Program-made: the position numbers and the translations under genes | Source of the DNA: XN24 sp964413755 | Lineage (GTDB): Bacteria > Pseudomonadota > Gammaproteobacteria > Steroidobacterales > XN24 | Reading direction: 5' to 3' | Assembly: GCA_964413755.1 (NCBI GenBank) | Contig: CAYPTW010000056.1 | Location: 1-16,724, forward strand | Length of the DNA: 16,724 nt | The notes under the pieces: model-generated | Told to the model about the DNA's origin: nothing | The model's input: only the letters and a program-made list of their open reading frames with translations | The model's database searches: none | Part shown: positions 8,926-15,881 of the stretch, piece by piece | How the letters are laid out: each line of letters starts with the position of its first letter | Position numbering within the stretch: the first letter of the stretch is position 1

Positions 8926-9996
8926 ATGATCGAGCACGACCGCCTGGTGACCGCGGCCGCGGGCAGCGAGGACGAAGCGCTGGACCGCGCCATCCGGCCG
9001 CGACTGCTGGAGGATTACGTCGGCCAGTCGTCGGTACGCCGCCAGATGGAAATCTTCATCAAGGCAGCCCGGCAGCGCCAGGAGGCTCTCGACCACGTGC
9101 TGATCTTCGGTCCGCCCGGGCTGGGCAAGACGACCCTGGCGCACATCGTGGCCAACGAGCTCGGGGTCCACTTGCGCCACACCTCCGGCCCGGTGCTGGA
9201 GCGCGCCGGCGACCTGGCGGCCATCCTGACGAATCTCGAGCCCAACGACGTGCTGTTCGTGGACGAGATCCACCGCCTCAGCCCCGTGGTCGAGGAAATC
9301 CTCTACCCGGCGATGGAGGATTTCCAGCTCGACATCATCATCGGCGAGGGCCCTGGCGCGCGCTCCATCAAGATCGACCTGCCGCCGTTCACGCTGGTGG
9401 GCGCAACCACGCGTGCCGGGCTCCTGACCTCGCCGCTGCGCGACCGCTTCGGCATCGTGCAGCGGCTCGAGTTCTACGACGACCAGGAACTGACGCGCAT
9501 CGTCACCCGGTCCGCGGGCATCCTGGACGTGGCGGCCGACCCGGAGGGGGCGCACGAGATCGCGCGCCGCTCCCGCGGCACCCCGCGTATCGCCAACCGC
9601 CTGTTGCGCCGGGTGCGGGACTACGCCCAGGTCGAGGCCGGCGGCCACATCGACGCCGCCGTGGCGCGGGCGGCGATGGACATGCTCGAGGTCGATCCGC
9701 GCGGCTTCGACCAGATGGACCGGCGCCTGCTGCTGACCATCATGGAGAAGTTCGACGGCGGACCGGTCGGCGTGGACAGCCTGGCGGCCGCCATCGGCGA
9801 GGAGCGCGGCACGATCGAGGACGTGCTCGAGCCTTTCCTCATCCAGCAGGGCCTGATGATGCGCACGGCGCGCGGCCGCATGGCGACGCGCCAGGCTTAC
9901 CTGCACTTCGGCCTGCCGGCGCCGTCCCGGGCGCTCGATCCGGAAACCCTGTCGCTGTTCGAGCGGGGCGAGTCGGCGTCGCCGGAGTCGGACTGA
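8926..9996 (+). CDS. ruvB: Holliday junction ATP-dependent helicase RuvB
   Basis: RuvB is the hexameric AAA+ motor that drives branch migration with RuvA. It has 356 residues (E. coli 336). It begins MIEHDRLV like E. coli MIEADRLI. Motifs in order: Walker A GPPGLGKTT (62-70), Walker B LFVDEIH (110-116, with D113 and E114), sensor 1 GATTRAG (159-165), the arginine-finger region SPLRDRFG (169-176), sensor 2 RGTPRIANRLLRR (about 208-220) and the C-terminal winged-helix domain (DRRLLLTIMEKF onward, with GRMATRQAY). The tail after the winged helix is longer than in E. coli and acidic/Ser-rich. GAGGTG at 8915-8920 is the ribosome-binding site. The stop shares one base with the ybgC ATG (TGATG). Confidence 0.98.
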   Translation: MIEHDRLVTAAAGSEDEALDRAIRPRLLEDYVGQSSVRRQMEIFIKAARQRQEALDHVLIFGPPGLGKTTLAHIVANELGVHLRHTSGPVLERAGDLAAILTNLEPNDVLFVDEIHRLSPVVEEILYPAMEDFQLDIIIGEGPGARSIKIDLPPFTLVGATTRAGLLTSPLRDRFGIVQRLEFYDDQELTRIVTRSAGILDVAADPEGAHEIARRSRGTPRIANRLLRRVRDYAQVEAGGHIDAAVARAAMDMLEVDPRGFDQMDRRLLLTIMEKFDGGPVGVDSLAAAIGEERGTIEDVLEPFLIQQGLMMRTARGRMATRQAYLHFGLPAPSRALDPETLSLFERGESASPESD

Positions 9997-10409
9997 TGGA
10001 CGCGCGCCTGGCGGCGCCCTTCGCGTGGCGCGTGCGCGTGTATTACGAGGACACCGACCTCGGCGGGGTGGTGTACTACGCCAATTACCTGAAATACCTC
10101 GAGCGCGCCCGCAGCGAGTGGCTGCGGCATCTCGGCGTGTCCCAGTCCGCCTTGCTGGCGGAGACGGGGCTGCTGTTCGCCATCACCGCGGTCAACATCC
10201 GCTACCTCAAGCCGGCACGCTTCGAGGACGAGCTGGTGGTGAGCGTGGCGCTCGAGCGCATGCGCCGCGCCAGCATGGAATTCAGCCAGTCCATACGGCG
10301 CGACACCGCTGACGGGGAACTGTTGTGCACGGCGGAAGTCACAGCCGCGTGCCTGCGTGCGCAGGACATGCGACCTGCGGCGCTCCCGCCGCATCTTTTC
10401 CAGGAGTAG
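9996..10409 (+). CDS. ybgC: YbgC-type acyl-CoA thioesterase, Tol-Pal associated
   Basis: This is a hotdog-fold thioesterase of 137 residues (E. coli YbgC 134) acting on acyl-CoA; E. coli YbgC has been linked to acyl carrier protein and phospholipid enzymes. The family active-site motif YYEDTDLGGVVYYANYL is present, with catalytic D21 corresponding to E. coli D18. It is followed by LKYLERARSEWLR, and YLKPARFEDEL marks the second half of the fold. Its start overlaps the ruvB stop by one base and tolQ begins 7 bp downstream, which joins the ruv and tol blocks. ybgC heads the tol operon in many proteobacteria. Confidence 0.96.
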   Translation: MDARLAAPFAWRVRVYYEDTDLGGVVYYANYLKYLERARSEWLRHLGVSQSALLAETGLLFAITAVNIRYLKPARFEDELVVSVALERMRRASMEFSQSIRRDTADGELLCTAEVTAACLRAQDMRPAALPPHLFQE

Positions 10410-10416
10410 AGCCAGC

Positions 10417-11103
10417 ATGCAACACGACCTTTCCATCCTGAGACTCGTCCTGGAAGCCAGCCTGGTGGTGCAGCTGGTGATGGGCCTGCTGTTGCTCGCG
10501 TCGGTGGCCTCCTGGGCGGTCATCATCCAGAAGAACCGCGTCCTCAACGGCGCCCGTTCGCAGGCCGACGGCTTCGAGAAGGAGTTCTGGTCCGGCGGCG
10601 ACCTGAACGGGCTGTATCGCCGCATCTCGGCCCGGGACAGCGCGTCCATCGGCATGGCGGGCATCTTCGAGGCCGGGTTCCGCGAGTTCAGCCGGCTGCG
10701 CAAGCAGGACGACCTGCAGGCCAGCCAGGTCGTGGAGGGCGCGCGGCGTGCCATGCTGGTGTCGCAGATGCGCGAGGCCGACCGGCTGGAGCAGAACCTG
10801 GCCTTCCTCGCCACGGTGGGTTCGACCAGTCCCTACGTCGGGCTGTTCGGCACCGTGTGGGGCATCATGAATGCCTTCATTGCGCTCGGTAACGTGCAGC
10901 AGGCGACGCTGGCCATGGTTGCGCCGGGCATCGCCGAAGCACTTATCGCCACGGCCATGGGCCTGTTCGCCGCTATTCCCGCGGTCATCGCCTACAACCG
11001 CTATGCCGACACGGTGACGCGGCTGGAAAGCCGCTACGACACCTTCATGGAGGAGTTTTCCACCATCCTGCAGCGGCACGCGCGGCGCGCGGCGGAGGCC
11101 TGA
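10417..11103 (+). CDS. tolQ: Tol-Pal system inner-membrane motor protein TolQ
   Basis: TolQ forms the pentameric stator-like channel that, with TolR, turns the proton gradient into force on TolA. From ATG 10417 it has 228 residues (E. coli 230). Three membrane segments are seen at about 14-37, 126-150 and 165-193, with a cytoplasmic loop between the first two. Pore threonines correspond to T146 (GLFGTVWGIM) and T179 (EALIATAMGLFAAIPAV), matching E. coli T145 and T178. AGGAG at 10402-10406 is 10 bp before the start. An in-frame upstream start at 10357 would overlap ybgC and add a charged extension, so it is rejected. The related ExbB is excluded by the tolRAB-pal context. Confidence 0.97.
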   Translation: MQHDLSILRLVLEASLVVQLVMGLLLLASVASWAVIIQKNRVLNGARSQADGFEKEFWSGGDLNGLYRRISARDSASIGMAGIFEAGFREFSRLRKQDDLQASQVVEGARRAMLVSQMREADRLEQNLAFLATVGSTSPYVGLFGTVWGIMNAFIALGNVQQATLAMVAPGIAEALIATAMGLFAAIPAVIAYNRYADTVTRLESRYDTFMEEFSTILQRHARRAAEA

Positions 11104-11105
11104 GC

Positions 11106-11555
11106 ATGCCTCCCGGCCGTCGCGCCCGTCGGCTCATGGGCGAGATCAACGTCGTGCCGTACATCGACGTGATGCTGGTGCTGTTGATCATCTTCATGGT
11201 CACGGCGCCCTTGCTGACCCAGGGTATCGAGGTCGAGTTGCCCAAGGTCGGCGCGCAGCCGCTCGACCCCGAGGACTACCTGGACGAGGAGGCGCTGGTG
11301 CTGTCCGTGGATGCGGAGGGGCGCCTGTATCTGAACCTGGAGGATCCCACCAGCCCGGTGACGCGCGAGGTCGCCACGGAGAGAGCATCGGCCCTCATCC
11401 GGCGCGCCCCGGAGCGCCCGGTGCTGGTGCGTGCCGACGCGCGCGCCAGCTACGGCGACGTGGCGCGGGCGATGCGCGTGCTGCAGGATGCCGGCGCCGG
11501 CCAGATCGGCATGGTGACCGACCCCGAGGAACTGAACATCCCGGGAGGCCGCTAG
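11106..11555 (+). CDS. tolR: Tol-Pal system inner-membrane motor protein TolR
   Basis: TolR partners TolQ as the proton-responsive, peptidoglycan-contacting part of the motor. It has 149 residues (E. coli 142). A short basic N-terminus (PPGRRARRLMGEINVVPYI) precedes one transmembrane helix, about 18-38. The essential aspartate D21 (PYIDVMLVLLIIFMVTAP) matches E. coli D23. A periplasmic domain follows with YLDEEALVLSVDAEG and PVLVRADARASYGDVARAM, the ExbD/TolR fold. It starts 2 bp after the tolQ stop and ends 3 bp before tolA, so the three proteins are probably made by coupled translation. Confidence 0.97.
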   Translation: MPPGRRARRLMGEINVVPYIDVMLVLLIIFMVTAPLLTQGIEVELPKVGAQPLDPEDYLDEEALVLSVDAEGRLYLNLEDPTSPVTREVATERASALIRRAPERPVLVRADARASYGDVARAMRVLQDAGAGQIGMVTDPEELNIPGGR

Positions 11556-11558
11556 CCG

Positions 11559-12482
11559 GTGCTCGAATTCCTGCGGCAGCATGCGCTTGCCCTGGTGCTG
11601 GCAGGGCTGATGCACGCGGCGCTGATCGCCGTGCTGGTGCTGGGCCTGCCCGGCCTGCCCGTGGCGCCGGTGGGCGCCCCGCCGCTGGAGCGGCCGCCGG
11701 TGCAGGCCGTGGCGGTGAGCGAGGCCGACCTGCGCGCAGTGGAACAGCAGCGCGAAGCCGAGCGGCAGGCGGAGCTCAGGCGGCAGCGCGAGGCGCAGGA
11801 AGCACGGCGCCTGGAGCAGTTGCGCATCCAGCGCGAGCGCGAGGCGGCCGAGCAGCAGGCGCGCGCGGAGGCGGAGCGCCAGGCGGAGGCACAGCGGGCG
11901 GCGGAGGCGGCGCGCGAGGCGGAGGCGACGCGCAAGGCCGAACAAGCCCGCCAGGCGGAGGCGGCGCGCAAAGCCGAGGAAGCCAGGCGTGCCGAGGAGG
12001 CGCGCAAGGCAGAAGAGGCCAGGCGCCGCGAAGAAGCGCGCAAGGCGGAGGAAGCCCGGCGCGCCGAGGAAGCGCGCAAGGTGGCGGCGGAGGCCGCACG
12101 CGAGGCCGAGCGCCTGGCCGCAGAAAGACGTGCCCAGGAGGAACGCCAGCGCCAGCTGGCGGCACAGATCGAGGAGGAGCAGCGCATCATGCGCCTGCGT
12201 ACTTCGCAGGAGTATGGCGCGTGGCTGGGCGCGATCCAGTCCCAGGTCCAGCGCAACTGGAACCGGCCGCCCTCGGCCCGTACCGGACTGGAGTGCGAAG
12301 TGCGCGTCGGCCTGATCCCGGGCATGGAAGTCGTGAGTGCGGAAATCGTAAGCTGCAACGGTGACGACGCCGTGCGACGCTCCATCCTGGCGGCGGTGGA
12401 ACGCGCCTCGCCGCTGCCGCGTCCTTCCGATCCTGCACTTTTCGAGCGCAGTATTGTCTTCATATTCAAGCCCGAGGATTGA
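11559..12482 (+). CDS. tolA: Tol-Pal system protein TolA (GTG start, short helical domain)
   Basis: TolA links the TolQR motor to TolB and Pal across the periplasm. It has 307 residues, clearly shorter than E. coli TolA (421). Domain I is one inner-membrane helix (about 9-31). Domain II is a long charged helix (about 52-212) rich in Ala, Glu, Arg and Gln, containing a near-perfect hexapeptide repeat at 137-174. Domain III (about 215-307) has SQEYGAWLGAIQSQVQRNW, paired cysteines C246 and C266, and the closing FERSIVFIFKPED, typical of the TolA C-terminal fold. The start is GTG at 11559, with GGGAGG (11543-11548) 10 bp upstream; the sequence LEFLRQHALALVL then leads directly into the membrane helix. 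Arg dominates over Lys, as expected for high-GC DNA. Confidence 0.95.
   Translation: MLEFLRQHALALVLAGLMHAALIAVLVLGLPGLPVAPVGAPPLERPPVQAVAVSEADLRAVEQQREAERQAELRRQREAQEARRLEQLRIQREREAAEQQARAEAERQAEAQRAAEAAREAEATRKAEQARQAEAARKAEEARRAEEARKAEEARRREEARKAEEARRAEEARKVAAEAAREAERLAAERRAQEERQRQLAAQIEEEQRIMRLRTSQEYGAWLGAIQSQVQRNWNRPPSARTGLECEVRVGLIPGMEVVSAEIVSCNGDDAVRRSILAAVERASPLPRPSDPALFERSIVFIFKPED
11967..12074 (+). repeat. six tandem 18-bp units coding the TolA hexapeptide repeat
   Basis: Residues 137-172 of TolA read as six hexapeptides: RKAEEA, RRAEEA, RKAEEA, RRREEA, RKAEEA and RRAEEA, so RK and RR units alternate in a 12-residue (36-bp) super-period. The DNA units vary at third positions, which suggests selection on the peptide rather than recent duplication. 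Less regular copies extend on both sides. Confidence 0.85.
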
Positions 12483-12490
12483 ACCGACCC

Positions 12491-13786
12491 ATGAGCCATC
12501 GCATTGCCGCCTTGTTCGCCCTGTTTTTCTTCCTGGTGCCTGCGGCGCAGGCCGAGCTGCGCATCGAGATCACCCAGGGCGTCAGCGAGGCGGTGCCCAT
12601 CGCCGTGGTGCCGTTCGGCTACGCGGGGGAAGGCCGGCCGCCGCTCGACGTGGCCGCGGTGGTCGACAGCGACCTGGCATCGAGCGGTCGGTTCTCACCC
12701 ATGGACCGCCGCGACATGGTGACGCAACCGACCCGCCCCGACGGCGTCCGGCTCGAGGACTGGCGCCTGCTGAAGACCGACATCCTGGTCATCGGCCAGC
12801 TCAGCCCCGTGGGCGATGATCGCTACGCGGTGGAGTTTCACGTCTTCGACGTGTTTCGCGGCGAACCCCTGATGGCCTTCAACCTGACGGCCGCGGCCGG
12901 CAACCTGCGCGGCGCTGCGCACCGCATTGCCGACATGATCTTCGAGCGGCTCACCGGCGTGCCCGGTGTTTTCTCCACCCGCATCGCCTACGTCACGGTG
13001 GACCGGGAGGGCGAGCGGAGCCGCTACCGGCTGTGGCTGGCGGATGCCGACGGGGCCCGCCAGACCGCGATCGCCGAGTCCGGGCAGCCGATCATGTCGC
13101 CTTCCTGGTCGCCGGACGGCCGGCGTATCGCCTACGTGTCTTTCGAATCGGGCGTGTCGCGCATTTTCGTGCAGGAAGTGGCCACCGGACGGCGCGAGGT
13201 GGTATCGGGCCAGCCCGGCATCAATTCCGCTCCGGCGTGGTCGCCGGACGGCCGCCAGCTGGCGCTGGTGCTCGGCGGTGTTGACGGCAATCTGGACATC
13301 CACGTCCTTTCGCTGGACTCGCGTCGGTTGCAGCGGATCACGCGCCACCCGGCGATCGACACTGAGCCGGACTGGTCCCCGGACGGGCGCAGCCTGTATT
13401 TCACCTCGGACCGTGCCGGCCGGCCGCAGGTTTACCGCGTCGGCCTCGACGGCGAAGCGCCGCGGCGCGTGACCTTCGAGGGCGTGTACAACGCGCGGCC
13501 GCGCATCTCCCCGGACGGCACGCAGCTCGCGGTGGTACACAACGACCGCGGCAATTTCCGCATCGGGCTGTTCGACCTGGCGCGCGGCTCGTTGCGGATC
13601 CTGTCCGAGGGCCGCCAGGACGAGTCGCCGAGTTTCGCCCCCAACGGCAGCATGATCATCTACGCCACGCGCGAGGGCAGCCGCGGCGTGCTGGCGGCAA
13701 CGTCCACGGACGGGCGCGTCAAGCAACGCATCGCCACCACCGAGGGCGAAGTACGCGAACCGGTGTGGTCGCCTTACCCCCGCTAG
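12491..13786 (+). CDS. tolB: Tol-Pal system periplasmic beta-propeller protein TolB
   Basis: TolB is the periplasmic partner that binds Pal and receives force from TolA. From ATG 12491 it has 431 residues (E. coli 430). Residues 1-21 are a signal peptide (MSHRIAALFALFFFLVPAAQA), cut before E22. The N-terminal domain begins LRIEITQGVSEAVPIAVVPF. The C-terminal propeller shows repeated blades with SWSPDGRRIAY, AWSPDGRQLAL, DWSPDGRSLYF, RISPDGTQLAV and SFAPNGSMIIY, closing with VWSPYPR. An in-frame TTG at 12479 would overlap tolA and add four residues. The ATG is preferred because it gives a standard signal peptide, although GAGGA (12474-12478) is then 12 bp away, a long spacing. Confidence 0.97.
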   Translation: MSHRIAALFALFFFLVPAAQAELRIEITQGVSEAVPIAVVPFGYAGEGRPPLDVAAVVDSDLASSGRFSPMDRRDMVTQPTRPDGVRLEDWRLLKTDILVIGQLSPVGDDRYAVEFHVFDVFRGEPLMAFNLTAAAGNLRGAAHRIADMIFERLTGVPGVFSTRIAYVTVDREGERSRYRLWLADADGARQTAIAESGQPIMSPSWSPDGRRIAYVSFESGVSRIFVQEVATGRREVVSGQPGINSAPAWSPDGRQLALVLGGVDGNLDIHVLSLDSRRLQRITRHPAIDTEPDWSPDGRSLYFTSDRAGRPQVYRVGLDGEAPRRVTFEGVYNARPRISPDGTQLAVVHNDRGNFRIGLFDLARGSLRILSEGRQDESPSFAPNGSMIIYATREGSRGVLAATSTDGRVKQRIATTEGEVREPVWSPYPR

Positions 13787-13796
13787 TGCGAACAGT

Positions 13797-13802
13797 TAAC
13801 AT
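13797..13802 (+). promoter_or_regulatory. possible internal -10 box (TAACAT) for pal
   Basis: The 74-bp gap between tolB and pal is the only sizeable break in the operon. TAACAT lies in a short AT-rich patch, with TTACCC (13774-13779, a 3/6 match) 17 bp upstream. In E. coli pal also has its own transcription start. Resemblance only. Confidence 0.25.
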
Positions 13803-13860
13803 AGTGCAACTTATCGCCGCGCCGCCTGCGGCCCGGTCACGCCAAGAGGAATACAACGCC

Positions 13861-14403
13861 ATGTCCATCCGCAAGACTTTCATCGTGCTCGCCAGCTCGC
13901 TTGCGTTCGCAGCCTGCACCCCGACGACGGAGCCCGAGGAGCCGGTGTCGGGCTCGGCCGTGGAGCCGGATGACGGTTTCGTCACCCAGCCGCTGCCGGA
14001 CGACGGCAGCTACATGAACGGCCAGGCTGTCGAGGGCGGTTTTGCTGCCGGCGAGGGTGCCGAGGCGCTGCTGGGCCGGTCCATCATCTACTTCGATTTC
14101 GACTCCGCCGCCATTCGCGCCGAGTACACGGAGGCGCTGGCGGCCCACGCCGGCAGCCTGCTGGACAATCCGGCCCTCACGGTGCGGCTCGAGGGGCACA
14201 CTGACGAGCGCGGGTCCCGCGAGTACAACATCGGCCTCGGCGAGCGCCGCGCGCAGGCCGTGCGCCGCGCGCTGATGCTGCAGGGCGTGCGCGCCGAGCA
14301 GCTCAGCACCGTGAGTTACGGTGAAGAGCAGCCCGCCGTGACCGGGAGCGACGAGGAGGCCTGGGCCATGAACCGTCGCGTCGAGATCGTGTACCCGAGA
14401 TGA
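13861..14403 (+). CDS. pal: peptidoglycan-associated outer-membrane lipoprotein Pal
   Basis: Pal anchors the outer membrane to peptidoglycan and binds TolB. It has 180 residues (E. coli 173). The N-terminus MSIRKTFIVLASSLAFAAC is a lipoprotein signal with the lipidated C19; Phe at the -3 position is less common than Leu/Val/Ile but allowed. An acidic, disordered linker (20-65) leads to the OmpA-like domain (about 70-180) with IIYFDFDSAAI, EGHTDERGSREYN, GERRAQAVR and NRRVEI. D115 and R130, which bind diaminopimelate in this family, are present with the usual 15-residue spacing. The start is ATG 13861 with GAGGA (13846-13850) 10 bp upstream; an open frame back to 13765 overlaps tolB and lacks a signal. 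The stop overlaps the cpoB start. Confidence 0.97.
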   Translation: MSIRKTFIVLASSLAFAACTPTTEPEEPVSGSAVEPDDGFVTQPLPDDGSYMNGQAVEGGFAAGEGAEALLGRSIIYFDFDSAAIRAEYTEALAAHAGSLLDNPALTVRLEGHTDERGSREYNIGLGERRAQAVRRALMLQGVRAEQLSTVSYGEEQPAVTGSDEEAWAMNRRVEIVYPR

Positions 14404-15200
14404 TGATGCGCAACACCTGCCTGGCCCTGGCCACTGCTGCGCTCCTCACCGGCTGCCTGCTGCCGCCGGAGGAAGATCCCGTGCTGATCAAGCTGGAGGA
14501 GCTGGACCGGCGTGTCGGCGCTATCGAGCGCGTCGTCAGGAACGAAAGCCTCTTGCAGATCGCGACCGAGCTCGAGGTGCTGCGCGAGGAAGTGCGGGGT
14601 TTGCGCGGTGCGTCTGAAGCGCTGCAATACGAGGCCGAGAACGCCGCCACCCGGCAGCGCGACCAGTACCTCGACCTGGACCAGCGCCTGCAGTCGCTGG
14701 AGCGCCGCACGCGTACCGGGCAGCCGGAAGGGGCGGTCGAGGGCCTGCCCGAGGCGGGTTCGGTGCCTGTACCCGTAGTGGCGGCGCCGTCGGCGGGCGC
14801 GGGCGTCTCGCCAGGCAATGACCAGGCGGCCTACCAGGCGGCGCTGGAACTCCTGCGGCAGGGACGCTATCCGCAGGCCGAGGAAGGCTTCCGCAAGTTC
14901 CTGGCCGATTTCCCGGACAGCGAGCTGGTGGACAACGGCCTGTACTGGCTGGCGGAGACGCACTATGTGAATCGCGACTTCGAAACTGCCCTCGCGACTT
15001 TCCGCCAGGTGCTGGAACAACACCCGAACTCGCGCAAGGCGCCGGATGCCCTGCTCAAGGCGGGTTTTTGCGAGTACGAGCTGAAGCGCCTCGGCGCGGC
15101 GCGGACGACGCTCCAGGCCGTGGTTGAGCAGTATCCGGACTCGACGGCTGCCCGGCTGGCGACGCAGCGACTCGAGCGCATTCGCTCCGAGGGGGCTTAA
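14400..15200 (+). CDS. cpoB: CpoB/YbgF, coiled-coil and TPR protein of the Tol-Pal system, with a lipobox
   Basis: CpoB coordinates Tol-driven outer-membrane constriction with peptidoglycan synthesis by PBP1B at division (known for E. coli). The protein has 266 residues (E. coli YbgF 263). Residues about 28-105 form a coiled coil (IKLEELDRRVGAIERVV, ELEVLREEVRGLRG). A Pro/Ala/Gly linker follows (106-139). The TPR domain is about 140-264 (YQAALELLRQGRYPQAEEGF, YWLAETHYVNRDFETALATF, AGFCEYELKRLGAARTTL). The N-terminus ends LATAALLTGC, a lipobox with C19 and Leu at +2, which predicts an outer-membrane-directed lipoprotein; E. coli CpoB is soluble. Three ATG codons in tandem (14400, 14403, 14406) could start it; the first overlaps the pal stop by four bases. 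Confidence 0.95.
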   Translation: MMMRNTCLALATAALLTGCLLPPEEDPVLIKLEELDRRVGAIERVVRNESLLQIATELEVLREEVRGLRGASEALQYEAENAATRQRDQYLDLDQRLQSLERRTRTGQPEGAVEGLPEAGSVPVPVVAAPSAGAGVSPGNDQAAYQAALELLRQGRYPQAEEGFRKFLADFPDSELVDNGLYWLAETHYVNRDFETALATFRQVLEQHPNSRKAPDALLKAGFCEYELKRLGAARTTLQAVVEQYPDSTAARLATQRLERIRSEGA

Positions 15201-15206
15201 GCGCTG

Positions 15207-15881
15207 ATGGCCGTCGCGGCGGGTGAGGCGGTGCGCGCCGAGGCGTCGCTGCGCATCACCGAGATTTTCCTTTCGCTGCAGGGCGAGGCGACCACGGTCG
15301 GCTGGCCGACGGTATTCGTGCGCCTGACGGGTTGTCCGCTGCGCTGCGGCTATTGCGACACGGCTTATGCCTTCCACGGCGGGGAACGGCTGACGCTGGA
15401 CGAGATCCTGGCGCGGGTGGCTGAGCACGGCGCGCGCCACGTTTGCGTTACCGGCGGCGAGCCGCTGGCCCAGCGGGCTTGCGTCGACCTGGTCGCGCAG
15501 CTGTGCGAGGCCGGGTACGTGGTGTCGGTGGAGACCAGCGGTGCACTGGACATCGCCGTGCTCGACCCGCGTGCGCAGCGCGTGATGGACGTCAAGACGC
15601 CCGGCTCCGGCGAGTCCGCGCGCAACCTGCCGGCCAACCTGGATGCGCTGCGCAGCCGGGACTGCGCCAAGTTCGTCATTTGTGATCGGGCGGACTACGA
15701 GTGGTCGCGGGCGTTCGTCCGTGAGCACGGCCTGGCGGACCGTTGCGAGGTGCTGTTTTCGCCCTGCTGGGAGCGGGTCGCTCCGGGGGCACTGGCCGAG
15801 TGGATCCTCGCGGACCGTCTCCCGGTGAGATTCCAGCTCCAGCTGCACAAGGTGTTGTGGGGCGATGTCGCGGGTCGCTGA
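15207..15881 (+). CDS. queE: 7-carboxy-7-deazaguanine synthase QueE
   Basis: This is a radical-SAM enzyme that converts 6-carboxytetrahydropterin to 7-carboxy-7-deazaguanine, on the path to preQ0 and tRNA queuosine. It has 224 residues (E. coli 223). TEIFLSLQGEATTVGWPTVF leads into the iron-sulfur motif GCPLRCGYCDT, with C43, C47 and C50 (CX3CX2C). VCVTGGEPL is the conserved SAM-binding GGE motif, and VSVETSG and DVKTPGSG follow as in the family. The end LQLHKVLWG is also typical. It starts 6 bp after cpoB. GAGGGGG (15189-15195) is 11 bp from the ATG; a GTG at 15231 with GGTGAGG before it is a possible alternative that would remove eight poorly conserved residues. Confidence 0.96.
   Translation: MAVAAGEAVRAEASLRITEIFLSLQGEATTVGWPTVFVRLTGCPLRCGYCDTAYAFHGGERLTLDEILARVAEHGARHVCVTGGEPLAQRACVDLVAQLCEAGYVVSVETSGALDIAVLDPRAQRVMDVKTPGSGESARNLPANLDALRSRDCAKFVICDRADYEWSRAFVREHGLADRCEVLFSPCWERVAPGALAEWILADRLPVRFQLQLHKVLWGDVAGR

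Noticed and set aside
11967..12074. 18-bp tandem units considered as a CRISPR or non-coding repeat array
   Set aside because: There are no spacers, the units stay in the tolA frame, and they differ at third codon positions, so they reflect a peptide repeat.
11776..12165. Pro/Arg-rich open frame opposite the TolA helix, superficially like a low-complexity protein
   Set aside because: It is the antisense reading of the Ala/Glu/Arg repeat of tolA, so its composition is a by-product.
10417..12482. Alternative reading of tolQ-tolR-tolA as exbB-exbD-tonB
   Set aside because: The genes are followed directly by tolB, pal and cpoB, preceded by ybgC, and TolA has the long helical domain and TolA-type C-terminus rather than a Pro-rich TonB.
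13811..13840. GC-rich inverted sequences before pal considered as a terminator
   Set aside because: The possible stems are only 4-5 bp, compete with each other, and have no T run; pal needs read-through or its own start just here.
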